Source: Glaciihabitans sp.
Lineage (GTDB): Bacteria; Actinomycetota; Actinomycetes; Actinomycetales; Microbacteriaceae
Assembly: GCA_025464095.1 (NCBI GenBank)
Contig: JAODMF010000004.1
Coordinates: 62,001 to 126,000, forward strand
Direction: 5' to 3'
Length of the DNA stretch: 64,000 nucleotides
Under the pieces are notes generated by a model. That model saw only the letters and a program-made list of their open reading frames with translations, was not told where the DNA came from and did no database searches. Position 1 is the first letter of the stretch. Each line of letters opens with the position of its first letter. A program made the position numbers and the translations under genes. Shown in pieces: positions 16,978-25,417 of the stretch.

Positions 16978-17277
16978 GTGCCTCGTTCAAATCGTCCCCG
17001 CGGAAAGCGCGCGGGCGGCGGTGACGACGAGCCAGACCTGAGTCGCGTGCTGTTCGGAAGGCTGACAACCGAGCGCAAGCGGAGCGGCCTGTGGAACGTG
17101 CAGCCGCTCGCCCCGGCATCCGCGACGAAGCACTATGTCTGCCCCAACTGCGGCCTCGACATTCCGCCGGGCACCGCACACGTCGTCGCCTGGCGCGCCG
17201 ACGGACTTTTCGGCGAGGAGCAAGACCTCGCCGCCCGCCGACACTGGCACACTCACTGTTGGAGAATCGCACCGTGA
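16978..17277 (+). CDS. small zinc-ribbon-like protein
   Basis: A 99-residue protein with a basic, Gly/Arg-rich N-terminus and a probable zinc site formed by YVCPNCGLDIPPGTAH and HWHTHCW (two Cys, then His/Cys). I recall such proteins as small conserved actinobacterial hypotheticals, sometimes labelled ATP/GTP-binding without clear support. The promoter TAAACT gives a leaderless start, and the TGA overlaps the GTG of the next gene (GTGA), so it is coupled to a hydrolase. Function unknown. Confidence 0.8.
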   Translation: MPRSNRPRGKRAGGGDDEPDLSRVLFGRLTTERKRSGLWNVQPLAPASATKHYVCPNCGLDIPPGTAHVVAWRADGLFGEEQDLAARRHWHTHCWRIAP

Positions 17278-17987
17278 CCATCGAAATCCGCGGCGGCGTC
17301 GAGCTGCCCGCCCACCGTGAAGACATCGAACTGCAGACGGAGGACGGCCTCACGCTCGTCGGCGAACTCGCTACCCCGGTCTCCGGTACGCCGGTCGCGA
17401 CGATCATTTTTCTGCACCCGCTGCCCACCGGCGGCGGGTTCATGGACTCCCACATAATTCGCAAGGCGGCCGCGCGGCTTCCGGCGCTGGCCGATATTGC
17501 GGTGCTCCGGTTCAACTTCCGCAGCGCCCGCTCACCGCGCGGGATATCAGAGGGCGAGTTCGGCCATGGCATTGCGGAGGGAGCTGACCTCGCAGCGGCA
17601 GTCGCCTTCGTCGCCGCACGCGGACTGCCGGTGCCGTGGCTGATCGGGTGGTCATTCGGAACGGAAGTGCTCCTCAAGCATGGGCTGCAGCATCCGATCG
17701 CCGGGGCTATCCTGCTTTCGCCGCCGCTGCGAAGGACCTCGGATGCCGAACTCGCCGCGTGGTCGACGGCATCCGTGCCGCTGGTCGCCATCGTGCCCGA
17801 GTTTGACGACTACCTGCGACCACCCGAGGCGCGCGAGCGCTTTGCGCTGGTGCCGAAGGTTCAGCTCGTCGCCGTCGAGGGCGGAAAGCACCTCTGGGTG
17901 GGCGAGGCGCAGACGTCGCGCGTTCTCAACGAAATCGTCGCCCGCGTAAATCCCTCCGCGGCGCCGCTGCCCACCACCTGGGACTGA
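17274..17987 (+). CDS. alpha/beta hydrolase
   Basis: A 237-residue single-domain alpha/beta hydrolase. After a beta-rich start (ELQTEDGLTLVGELATP) come FLHPLPTGGGFMDSH, the oxyanion-side loop, LRFNFRSARSPRG, and a nucleophile elbow LIGWSFGTEVLLKHG with Ser in G-W-S-F-G. Later VAIVPEFDDYLRP and VEGGKHLWVG supply candidate acid and His residues. There is no signal peptide, so it is cytoplasmic. The frame is open upstream, but the GTG overlapping the previous stop is chosen. Substrate unknown; the family contains esterases and dienelactone-hydrolase-like enzymes. Confidence 0.85.
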   Translation: MTIEIRGGVELPAHREDIELQTEDGLTLVGELATPVSGTPVATIIFLHPLPTGGGFMDSHIIRKAAARLPALADIAVLRFNFRSARSPRGISEGEFGHGIAEGADLAAAVAFVAARGLPVPWLIGWSFGTEVLLKHGLQHPIAGAILLSPPLRRTSDAELAAWSTASVPLVAIVPEFDDYLRPPEARERFALVPKVQLVAVEGGKHLWVGEAQTSRVLNEIVARVNPSAAPLPTTWD

Positions 17988-18006
17988 TGCTGCGGTCGAC
18001 GGCCCG

Positions 18007-19101
18007 CTAGAGGGCGTTTTGGCGCGGGATGACGACCTGTTTGACGATGAGCAGGATCGATGCGGCCACGGGGATGGCGACGAGAGCGCCGAGCACCCCG
18101 AGCAGGGTTCCGCCGGCGAGGGCCGCGATCACGACGACGACACCGGGCACCGCGACGGCCTGTTTCATGATCCGGGGGCTCACGATGTATGCCTCGACCT
18201 GCATGTAGATGGCGTAGTAAACGAGAACCCAGACGACGACAGGGCCACCACCGTTGAGGAAGGCGTTGTCGCCGGTGAACATGGAGCGTCCGCCCTCGAA
18301 CAGCAGCACGCTGAGCGTGATGACCACGGAGGAGGTCAGCGTCCCGACCAGCGGGATCAGCGAGCCGATCAACGCGATGAAGGCCAGCAGGGCCGAGTAC
18401 TGCACGCGAAAGACAAAGGTCAGGAACAGGAATGACAGGATGCCGTTGGCGAGCCCCAGCGCCCCCTGGCCCATGACGTACCGGCCGACGGCCTTGCTGA
18501 TCTGCTCTGCGATGTCGACGAACGTCTCCCGCTTGGATGCCGGCACGAGCTGGTACAGGCCGCGCTTGGTGCTGGAGAGGGAGGCTACGAAGTACAGGGT
18601 GAGGATGACGACGATGATGGCCCCGAAGACGCCGTTGGCGATCGTGATGCCGGCCTGCAGCACGCCACCGCCGATCTTCGTGTAATCGAGGGTCGCAACC
18701 CAGTCGGTCAGCTGCTGGCTGATGGCCGAGACATCCAGCCACGGCAGCGCATGCTGTACATCTTTCGGCAGCGACCCGTCAATGATGGAGGGCACAAGCG
18801 TCTGGATCTGCTTGACCAGGTTGCTGATCTGCCCGCTGATGAGGGGGATGATCGCGAAAACGAGCCCGGTGAGCACTCCAAGAACGCCGATGAGAACGGC
18901 AAGGATGGCCAGCCAGCGCGGCCAGGTTCGCTTCTCGAGAAAGGAGACGATGGGGTCGAGTCCCAGCGCGAGAAACAGTGCTGCGCCGACGTAGGTGAGG
19001 ATCGTGGCGAGGCTGCCGACTGCGGCACCGATGCCGAGCGCGACGATGACGCCGAGCCCACCGAACAGTCCTAGTCGAAACGAATTCTGGATTTTCAACA
19101 C
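18007..19101 (-). CDS. AI-2E family transporter (permease)
   Basis: A 364-residue polytopic membrane protein of the AI-2E/TqsA/PerM family, some members of which export autoinducer-2 while others are Na+/H+ antiporters. Roughly eight hydrophobic segments are seen, with ALGLDPIVSFLEKRTWPRWLAIL near the start, a long extracytoplasmic section (LVKQIQTLVPSIIDGSLPKDVQ) and the closing family block YIVSPRIMKQAVAVPGVVVVIAALAGG. It begins 18 bp after the stop of the coiled-coil gene on the same strand, so the two are likely co-transcribed. Actual substrate unknown. Confidence 0.88.
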   Translation of the reverse strand: MLKIQNSFRLGLFGGLGVIVALGIGAAVGSLATILTYVGAALFLALGLDPIVSFLEKRTWPRWLAILAVLIGVLGVLTGLVFAIIPLISGQISNLVKQIQTLVPSIIDGSLPKDVQHALPWLDVSAISQQLTDWVATLDYTKIGGGVLQAGITIANGVFGAIIVVILTLYFVASLSSTKRGLYQLVPASKRETFVDIAEQISKAVGRYVMGQGALGLANGILSFLFLTFVFRVQYSALLAFIALIGSLIPLVGTLTSSVVITLSVLLFEGGRSMFTGDNAFLNGGGPVVVWVLVYYAIYMQVEAYIVSPRIMKQAVAVPGVVVVIAALAGGTLLGVLGALVAIPVAASILLIVKQVVIPRQNAL

Positions 19102-19119
19102 GGGCCTCTCGATGAGGAG

Positions 19120-21402
19120 CTAGTCCTGGCTGCTTACCTTCTCTGCTTGCGACAATACCCCGCGCAGGCCCTCGAGGTATCCCGCCACGGCCTCGCGCTC
19201 GGAACGAATCTGCGCGAGCCGCTCCTCCGCCTGGCGGGTGAGGAGGGTGGAGGTCTTCTCTGCCTCCTCGACCATCGCCTTGGCGCGGGCTTCGGCGTTG
19301 GCGAGCACCTGCGCGGCAGTCTCGTTCGCGCTCTCGCGGGTGGTGCGAGCGAACTCCCGGGACGAGGTCTCGAGAGCCGTCGCCTCGGCGCGCTTGGCAT
19401 CCGCGTTCTTGATCGCGTCGGCGAGCTGCAGCTGAGCTTCGTCGAGGTACTGCTTGGTCTGCGTCGCTGCGGCCTGGTGCTTCGCGAGGAAGTCCTTCTC
19501 CATCTCGTCGCGCCGTGCCGACATCTCCGCGTCAAGATCCAGGCGCGCCTGCTCGCCGTCCCGGGCGATCTGCAGGCGCAACTCGTCGGTCTCGTGCGCG
19601 AGCTCGGCCCGGGTCGTCTCCGCCTCATTGGCGAGCTCGGCCCGCTGCCGGGCGATGTCGCGGGCGAGGTCTTTGGTCTGCTTCTCGACGTCGTGCGCGA
19701 GTGCGTCACGTGCCTGGCTGATTTCGACGGCGAGCGCCGCACGCCCCTCGCTGGTTTCGGCCTCGAGCGCCGCCCGTGCGTGGGCGATCTCGGCGTCGAG
19801 TTCCGCGTGGGCGTCGGCGGTGTCTTTGTCGAGTTGCGCCCGGGCCTCGGCGGTCTCGGCCTCCAGTCGAGCCCGCTCCGTCTTGATCTCGGTTTCGAGG
19901 GCAGCGCGCTCTGCGCTGGTCTCCTTCTCCGTCGTGGTGCGAAGAGCGTTGGTCTCGGCCTCGGTCGTGGTGCGAAGGGCATTGGTCTCGGCCTCGGCGG
20001 CCGCGTGTGCCGCCGCGATTTCGGACTCGAGCTTGTTCTGGGCCGCCGTTGTCTCCTTGAGAAGGCGGGCGCGGGTGGTCTTGGTCTCGCTCGCGAGTGC
20101 CGCGCGACCATTGCGCAGTTCGGTCTCGAGCGCGCTGCGCTGGGCAGCGACGTAGTTGTCGGTCTCCTCACGGAGCGCCTTGACATCGGTATCGATGGCG
20201 GTGCGCTCGGCGAGAACGTAGTTGTCGATCTCCTCCTTGCGCGCGGCGACCTCGTTGTCGAGCTCCTGCGTGCGAGAGGCGATTTCGCCCTCGAGTTCGG
20301 CTCGACGGGTAATGAGCTCGTTGTCGAGTTCCTGGCGCGCGGCAGTGATCTCGTTGTCAGCGGCCTGTCGGCGCGAGTTCACCTCGTTGTCGAGTTCCTG
20401 GCGCCGCGCGGTGATCTCAATTTCCAACTCGCGGGTGCGGGTGCTGATTTCGTTGTCGAGTTCGGCGCGACGGGCGGCCGACTCGTTGGCGAGAGCGGTG
20501 CGGGCTGTCTCTGTGTCGTTCTGCAACTGGGCTCGGGATGCCGCGGCCTCGTTCTCGAACTCGACGCGCGCCTTGTCGGCCTCAGCCGCGATCCTGGCCC
20601 GTGACTTCTTCATCTCCTTGGCGAATTCGGCGCGACCGGTGGTAATTTCGCGCTCAAGGTCGGTGCGGCCCTGCTCGATGTCACGCTCCAGGTCGCCCCG
20701 CAGTTTGGCGTTCTCCGCGTCGAACTCGGCCCGTGCCTTCTCGGTGTCCCGTGCGAGCACGTCGGCCGCGGCACGCGCTTCGGCGACCTCCCGGGCCACG
20801 ATCGCCTTCTGCTCGGCGATCTCGCGCTCGCCGGCCGCGCGCGCTGACGCCGCCTCGCGCTTGATGCTTGTGCGGGCCTCAGCAGCCTCGGCGGACACGG
20901 CTCCGCGAACGGCGGCTGCCTCCCGCAACGCATCGGACCTGGTCGCCTCGGCTTCTGAGGTGGCGCTCGCAATCATCGCCGCGGCATCCTCGCTCGCGGA
21001 GCGGGTGATTGCGTCGGCGCTGGCCTGGGCATCGGCCACAAGTTTCTGGGCCGTTGCCGCGGACTCCTGGGTGAGCTTGATGACCTCGGCTTCGACCTCG
21101 CTGCGCAGCTTCTCCGCATCGATGTCGGCCTGGCTGATCAGCCGGGTGGACTGCTCTTCGGCGATGCGCAGCGTGTTCTCGAGGCGGGTGCCGAGGCCGG
21201 CATAGGTGGGCGTGCCGGTTTCATCGAGTTCGGCCTGCAGGTCTTCGGCGACCGCAGCGAGGCGCCTGGCTTCCTTGGCGGCCTCCGCGCGATCGGCGTT
21301 GGATTTGATCAGTTCGCGCCGGAGCTCCTGGATGGCGCGATCTACCTCTTCCTTCTTGTAGCCGCGCATCTCGGTACCGAACTCGGTTTCATCACTAGCC
21401 AC
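19120..21402 (-). CDS. 760-residue hendecad coiled-coil cytoskeleton-like protein
   Basis: A soluble, highly charged protein. The N-terminus resembles DivIVA (FGTEMRGYKKEEVDRAIQEL), the region that in DivIVA binds membranes. A first helical segment (residues ~85-223) leads into residues 224-641, which are exactly 38 consecutive 11-residue units of the type RAELDNEISTR, RQELDNEVNSR, RAALETEIKTE with no stutter, then a 119-residue coiled-coil tail. Hendecads form right-handed or untwisted coiled coils. The closest known relatives by architecture are actinobacterial Scy/FilP proteins of polar growth. The GTG start follows AAGGAG. It is probably a filament-forming or polar scaffold protein; that role is inferred. 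Confidence 0.85.
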   Translation of the reverse strand: MASDETEFGTEMRGYKKEEVDRAIQELRRELIKSNADRAEAAKEARRLAAVAEDLQAELDETGTPTYAGLGTRLENTLRIAEEQSTRLISQADIDAEKLRSEVEAEVIKLTQESAATAQKLVADAQASADAITRSASEDAAAMIASATSEAEATRSDALREAAAVRGAVSAEAAEARTSIKREAASARAAGEREIAEQKAIVAREVAEARAAADVLARDTEKARAEFDAENAKLRGDLERDIEQGRTDLEREITTGRAEFAKEMKKSRARIAAEADKARVEFENEAAASRAQLQNDTETARTALANESAARRAELDNEISTRTRELEIEITARRQELDNEVNSRRQAADNEITAARQELDNELITRRAELEGEIASRTQELDNEVAARKEEIDNYVLAERTAIDTDVKALREETDNYVAAQRSALETELRNGRAALASETKTTRARLLKETTAAQNKLESEIAAAHAAAEAETNALRTTTEAETNALRTTTEKETSAERAALETEIKTERARLEAETAEARAQLDKDTADAHAELDAEIAHARAALEAETSEGRAALAVEISQARDALAHDVEKQTKDLARDIARQRAELANEAETTRAELAHETDELRLQIARDGEQARLDLDAEMSARRDEMEKDFLAKHQAAATQTKQYLDEAQLQLADAIKNADAKRAEATALETSSREFARTTRESANETAAQVLANAEARAKAMVEEAEKTSTLLTRQAEERLAQIRSEREAVAGYLEGLRGVLSQAEKVSSQD
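19480..20733 (-). repeat. 38 tandem 33-bp codon units (hendecad repeat)
   Basis: DNA coding residues 224-641 of the coiled-coil protein. The repeat is an exact 33 bp register at the protein level (position 1 mostly Arg, position 4 mostly Leu, position 7 mostly Glu) but the DNA copies are diverged, so it is an old expansion under selection rather than a recent one. One recent-looking doublet encodes RTTTEAETNAL next to RTTTEKETSAE. Confidence 0.9.
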
Positions 21403-21661
21403 TTCAGGCTCCTTAGTCGGGCGAACCCTCCGAGTTTAGCGACGCACGCCAACGGCCGAAACAACTGCTGTCCAGTGGATTCCCAGTCCCCGGTTAGGCG
21501 GACACCAGCGTGCTCCGCTAATCTTGGATGTCTTTGTTGTTGCCATTCTCGGAGCCTGGGCTGCCGGGAACCCCTCCTCTCGCCCCTAATGCGAGCAGTC
21601 GCGCTAGCGGCGGAGGGGAACGAAACACCGCTGGTGCTGGGCAGCACGAAAGGAGTAATCC

Positions 21662-23404
21662 GTGCGATTTGTTCTCGCCATCGTCACCTTCGTCATCGCT
21701 GCCCTGGCCATCGGCCTCGGCACGGCCGAACGCACCTTCCTCGCGGGTCCCGACTCGGTCACCAAGTCGGTGTCGACCGGCACGACGGCCCCCGTGCTGG
21801 TCATCGACGGCAGCGCCCTGCACGCGTTCAAGCACACCCAGAACGTCCAGCTGACCGGCTCGGGCGCTCTCACCGCCGCCTACGGTCGCACGTCGGACAT
21901 CGTCGCCTGGATCGGCAACGCCAGCTACACCCGCGTCACGTGGAATGCGAAGGTCGGCAAGCTCGTCTACAGGACCATCGTCGGCACGGAGAACACCGTG
22001 CCGAGCCCTGCCGGCTCGGACCTCTGGATCGGGGAGTACTCGGCCACCAACGTCGTGCACTTCTCCACCGCGCTCCCGCCGCATTTCTCCGTCATCGCCA
22101 CCGCGGATGGCACCACCCCTGCGCCCGGACAGGTCAGCCTGACCTGGCCGCTGGACAATTCGAAGCCATGGGCGACCCCGCTGGTCATCGGCGGAGCGGT
22201 CCTGCTGCTGGTCGGCCTCATACTCCTGCTCTGGGCGCTGACGCACATGCGCCGCACCCGCGGACCACGGCGTAACCAGCCCAAGATGCCGCGCCTGCCG
22301 CGCCAGCAGCGCTATCGCCTGAGCAAGCCCAAGGCGATCGCCGCGCAGAAGGGCCGCCGCGCGATCAGCCGCTTCGTCGCAACGGTGCCCATCGTTGCCG
22401 TCGGTGCGCTGGTACTCGCCGGATGCACCGCCGTCAGTCCTTCTGCCAGCCTCGCCCCGTCGAAGCGCCCCGTCCCGACCGCCACGGTTCGCCTGCCCTC
22501 GCCCGCGGTAACCGAGGTGCAGGTGAGCCGCATCATCAAGCGCATCGCGGATGTCACCGCCAAGGCCGACACGGAGCTGGACCCGACCCTCGCTGCCACC
22601 CGACTCGCCGGCCCCGCGCTCGAACTGCGGGCCGCCAACTACGTCGTTCGAAAGAAGAGTCCGAAGCTGCCCGCCATCGCGCCGATCCCGAGCGGGCCCG
22701 TGGTGTTGACGCTGCCGCAACAGACCGACACCTGGCCGCGCACGGTAATCGCCGTCGTGCAGAACAAGGCCGATAAGACGGTCGCTCCGCTGGCGCTCGC
22801 ACTGGTGCAGGATGACCCGCGTTCGAACTACAAGGTGAATTACGCCATCACGCTGCTGCCGAAGCTCGCGTTCCCGCACGTGGCGGCGGAGACCGTTGGC
22901 GCGCCACGACTCTCGCCTGACATCGGGGTGCTGTCGCTGCAGCCCGGCCTCGTCGCGGCGGCGTATGGCGACATCCTTCTCAAGGATTCGGCCAGCCCGT
23001 CGTACGGACTCTTCGAAGCCACGGGCGACAGCCTGCGCGCGCAGGTCGGTCTCGCCGCAAAGAAGGCGGAGATCAAGAAGCTGCCCACGACGGCACGGCT
23101 CACTTTTGGTGCCTCCCCTGGGCCCGGACAGGTGATCGCGCTGGCGACCAACGACTCGGGGGCCATCGTCGCCGTTGACCTCAACGAGACGAAGACGGTT
23201 CGGCCGGTGAAGGCCGGAGCAGTCGTCAATTCGAAGGGGGCCATTGCGACCCTTTCGGGCAAGTCGACAAGCTCGAAGGGACTGGTCGCGACCTACGGTG
23301 ACCAGCTGCTGTTCTACGTGCCGTCGGCGACCGACAAGTCAAAGAAGATCGTGCTTCTCGGATTCAGCCAGGGCCTGATCGCTGCCAAGGAGTTCAAGAA
23401 GTGA
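21662..23404 (+). CDS. membrane protein of unknown function, 580 aa
   Basis: I do not recognise a named family. The N-terminus is a signal/anchor (FVLAIVTFVIAALAIGLGTAE), followed by ~150 extracytoplasmic residues, a membrane segment (PLVIGGAVLLLVGLILLLWAL), a basic cytoplasmic loop (RRTRGPRRNQ), a third hydrophobic segment ending VGALVLAGCTA, and a ~320-residue C-terminal domain. The ALVLAGC stretch looks like an internal lipobox, as though a membrane protein and a lipoprotein had been fused. The GTG start has AAAGGAG upstream. It overlaps the thioredoxin/TPR gene by four bases (GTGA), so the products probably work together in the envelope. Confidence 0.8.
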   Translation: MRFVLAIVTFVIAALAIGLGTAERTFLAGPDSVTKSVSTGTTAPVLVIDGSALHAFKHTQNVQLTGSGALTAAYGRTSDIVAWIGNASYTRVTWNAKVGKLVYRTIVGTENTVPSPAGSDLWIGEYSATNVVHFSTALPPHFSVIATADGTTPAPGQVSLTWPLDNSKPWATPLVIGGAVLLLVGLILLLWALTHMRRTRGPRRNQPKMPRLPRQQRYRLSKPKAIAAQKGRRAISRFVATVPIVAVGALVLAGCTAVSPSASLAPSKRPVPTATVRLPSPAVTEVQVSRIIKRIADVTAKADTELDPTLAATRLAGPALELRAANYVVRKKSPKLPAIAPIPSGPVVLTLPQQTDTWPRTVIAVVQNKADKTVAPLALALVQDDPRSNYKVNYAITLLPKLAFPHVAAETVGAPRLSPDIGVLSLQPGLVAAAYGDILLKDSASPSYGLFEATGDSLRAQVGLAAKKAEIKKLPTTARLTFGASPGPGQVIALATNDSGAIVAVDLNETKTVRPVKAGAVVNSKGAIATLSGKSTSSKGLVATYGDQLLFYVPSATDKSKKIVLLGFSQGLIAAKEFKK

Positions 23405-24312
23405 CCAACGTTCCGATCTCGCCAGCCAGCCTGCGCGGAGCCGTCGACCTGTCATCCCTCGTCAATCCCGCTCCCGCCCGCGCCGCCGCTGCGCCCGGTG
23501 CGCCGGCATCCGCAATCGTGTCGACGGCGACGGATGCCACGTTCACCGCCGTGCTCGAACTCTCGAACACCGTCCCGGTCGTCGTCGAGTTCTACGGCCA
23601 GGGCGTCGAGCCCGGGCTCGGCTCCCTGGTCGAAAGCTACGGCGGGCGCATCGCCCTCGTCACGGTCGAGGCACCACTCAACCCGCAGCTGACGCAGGCG
23701 TTCCAGGTGACGCAGGTTCCCACTGTCGCCGCAGTCGTCGCCGGTCGCCCGGTGCAGCTCTACGTAGGCGAATACCCGGACGAAGAAGTGCGCGGCGTGC
23801 TCGACCAGGTGCTGGTGCTCGCGGAGCAGAACAACGTGACCGGGGTACTTCCGGCCTCAGGTGACCCGACGGTGCCCGCGGAGCCGGTCGAAGAGCCCCT
23901 GCCGCCGCACCATCAGGAGGCCTACGACGCTATCGCCGCGGGCGACTACGACCTGGCGATCGCCGAATACAAGACCGCCATCGCCCAGAATCCCCGGGAC
24001 GCGCTCGCGGTCGCCGGACTCGCGCAGGTGTCGCTGCTCCAGCGCGTGGACGGCATCACCCCCGACGAGGTTCGCGCGGCTGCAGCCTCTGCCCCGGACG
24101 ACGTGGATGCCCAGCTCGCGGTCGCGGACCTCGATGTCAGCACGGGCCACGTCGATGACGCGTTCGACCGCCTGCTCGACCTGTTCCCGATGCTGGATGC
24201 GGCCGGTAAGAACACGGTCCGCACTCGCATCCTGCAGTACTTCGAGATCGTTGGCACGGACGACCCGCGCGTGATTGCCGCCCGCCGACGGCTCACCGGG
24301 CTGCTGTACTAG
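23401..24312 (+). CDS. thioredoxin-fold/TPR protein (YbbN/CnoX-like), lacking CXXC
   Basis: A 303-residue cytoplasmic protein. Residues ~50-145 form a thioredoxin-like domain (VPVVVEFYGQGVEPGLGSL, later QVTQVPTVAAVVAGRPV), but the C-x-x-C site is replaced by Q-G-V-E, so it cannot act as a redox thioredoxin. The C-terminal part has tetratricopeptide repeats (AYDAIAAGDYDLAIAEYKTAIAQNPRDALA and a later copy). This is the arrangement of YbbN/CnoX co-chaperones. It overlaps the membrane-protein gene before it and shares one base with the Nudix gene after it. Confidence 0.87.
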   Translation: MTNVPISPASLRGAVDLSSLVNPAPARAAAAPGAPASAIVSTATDATFTAVLELSNTVPVVVEFYGQGVEPGLGSLVESYGGRIALVTVEAPLNPQLTQAFQVTQVPTVAAVVAGRPVQLYVGEYPDEEVRGVLDQVLVLAEQNNVTGVLPASGDPTVPAEPVEEPLPPHHQEAYDAIAAGDYDLAIAEYKTAIAQNPRDALAVAGLAQVSLLQRVDGITPDEVRAAAASAPDDVDAQLAVADLDVSTGHVDDAFDRLLDLFPMLDAAGKNTVRTRILQYFEIVGTDDPRVIAARRRLTGLLY

Positions 24313-24980
24313 TGGCGCCTGCCGGGGCGAACGACATCCCCGACCACCGTGGGCGCACCGGACTCGCCCTGACGGGCCGCGATCTCACCGGCAATCCCGG
24401 CGTGCGCGTGACCGAGGTGGAGGTTCTTGCCGCGGCCTGGCACGTGCTGCGCAAGACCACCTTTGAATTTCAGCATGCCGACGGCCACTGGTCCACCGAG
24501 CAGCGCGAGACCTATGATCGCGGCAACGGCGCGACGATCCTGCTGTATGACCTCGAGCGCGGGACAGTGCTGCTGTCCCGGCAGTTTCGGTTTCCCGCGT
24601 ACGTCAACGGGCATGCCACGGGCCTGCTCATTGAGACAGCGGCCGGGCTCCTCGATGATGAAGACGCCGAAACCGCGATTCGCCGCGAAGCCTCCGAGGA
24701 GCTGGGTGTCACTCTCGGCGAAATCGCGCATGTCTTCGACGCCTACATGAGCCCCGGCTCGGTGACTGAACGACTGCACTTCTTCGCCGCCCCGTACAGT
24801 GCGTCGTCGAGGACCTCGGTGGGTGGTGGACTTGCCGAGGAGGGCGAAGACATCGAAGTGGTCGAGCTACCGGTCACGCTCGCGCTCGACATGATCGATG
24901 ACGGTCGCATTGCGGACGCCAAGACCATTCTGCTGTTGCAGTGGTCCGTCTTGCGCGGTCCATTCCGGGGTGCGCTGTGA
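24312..24980 (+). CDS. Nudix hydrolase, NudK/ADP-sugar type
   Basis: A 222-residue Nudix enzyme. WHVLRKTTFEFQHADG and YDRGNGATILLYDLERGTVLLSRQFRFPAY match the NudK/GDP-mannose and ADP-ribose pyrophosphatase group. The Nudix box reads GLLDDEDAETAIRREASEEL then GV; the REASEELGV half is intact, while the preceding Glu position is Asp with Glu one residue earlier. A typical NudK C-terminal loop (YMSPGSVTERLHFFAAPY) follows. The start GTG shares a base with the previous stop. Likely substrate is a nucleoside diphosphate sugar. Confidence 0.87.
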   Translation: MAPAGANDIPDHRGRTGLALTGRDLTGNPGVRVTEVEVLAAAWHVLRKTTFEFQHADGHWSTEQRETYDRGNGATILLYDLERGTVLLSRQFRFPAYVNGHATGLLIETAAGLLDDEDAETAIRREASEELGVTLGEIAHVFDAYMSPGSVTERLHFFAAPYSASSRTSVGGGLAEEGEDIEVVELPVTLALDMIDDGRIADAKTILLLQWSVLRGPFRGAL

Positions 24981-25381
24981 CGCGCGACCCCGCGCTGCTG
25001 GCTGGCGCGACCGCGCGCCAATGGCAGCGGCGGGGGCGGTGGGCGACGGTTGCGGCCGCTGTTCCCTTCGTGGGGATGGTGCTCACGGCCGGGATTCTTC
25101 ATTCGCCGATCCCCGTGGTGATCGGGTTCATCGCGCTCGCGATCGTCGTTCTGGTAGCGGGGCGCCTGTGCGCGGGAATCGCGGTTCGCAAAATGCAGCT
25201 TGAGGCGGCATCCGGGTACAACACGATGCTCGACCTGAACGGGTACGACCTGCGTGACGGCGTGACCGGCGAGTTGCTGCGCTCCCATAGGCAGCCACCG
25301 CCGGCGCAGGGCGCCTGGGCGTCCGCCTTCGGGCCGTCGCGCGCGCAGCTCGACGCGTACCGCGCGGCTCGTTCGCGCTAG
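24977..25381 (+). CDS. small membrane protein, 134 aa
   Basis: Two adjacent hydrophobic segments (WATVAAAVPFVGMVLTAGIL and PVVIGFIALAIVVLVAGRL) form a hairpin in the membrane, with a basic N-terminus and a ~60-residue cytoplasmic tail. No family recognised. The GTG start overlaps the Nudix stop by four bases (GTGA), making it the fourth gene in a tightly coupled set starting at 21662. The frame is open upstream to 24941, but the coupled start is preferred. Confidence 0.75.
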   Translation: MTRDPALLAGATARQWQRRGRWATVAAAVPFVGMVLTAGILHSPIPVVIGFIALAIVVLVAGRLCAGIAVRKMQLEAASGYNTMLDLNGYDLRDGVTGELLRSHRQPPPAQGAWASAFGPSRAQLDAYRAARSR

Positions 25382-25401
25382 CGCCCGCCCCGCGCGGGCG
25401 C
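25381..25401. terminator. hairpin between convergent genes
   Basis: GCGCCCGC / GCGGGCGC form a perfect 8 bp stem with a 5-base loop between the stop of the small membrane protein and the stop of glgB. There is no T-tract. It could act in both directions. Confidence 0.5.
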
Positions 25402-25417
25402 ACAACCGGCGCGCGCC

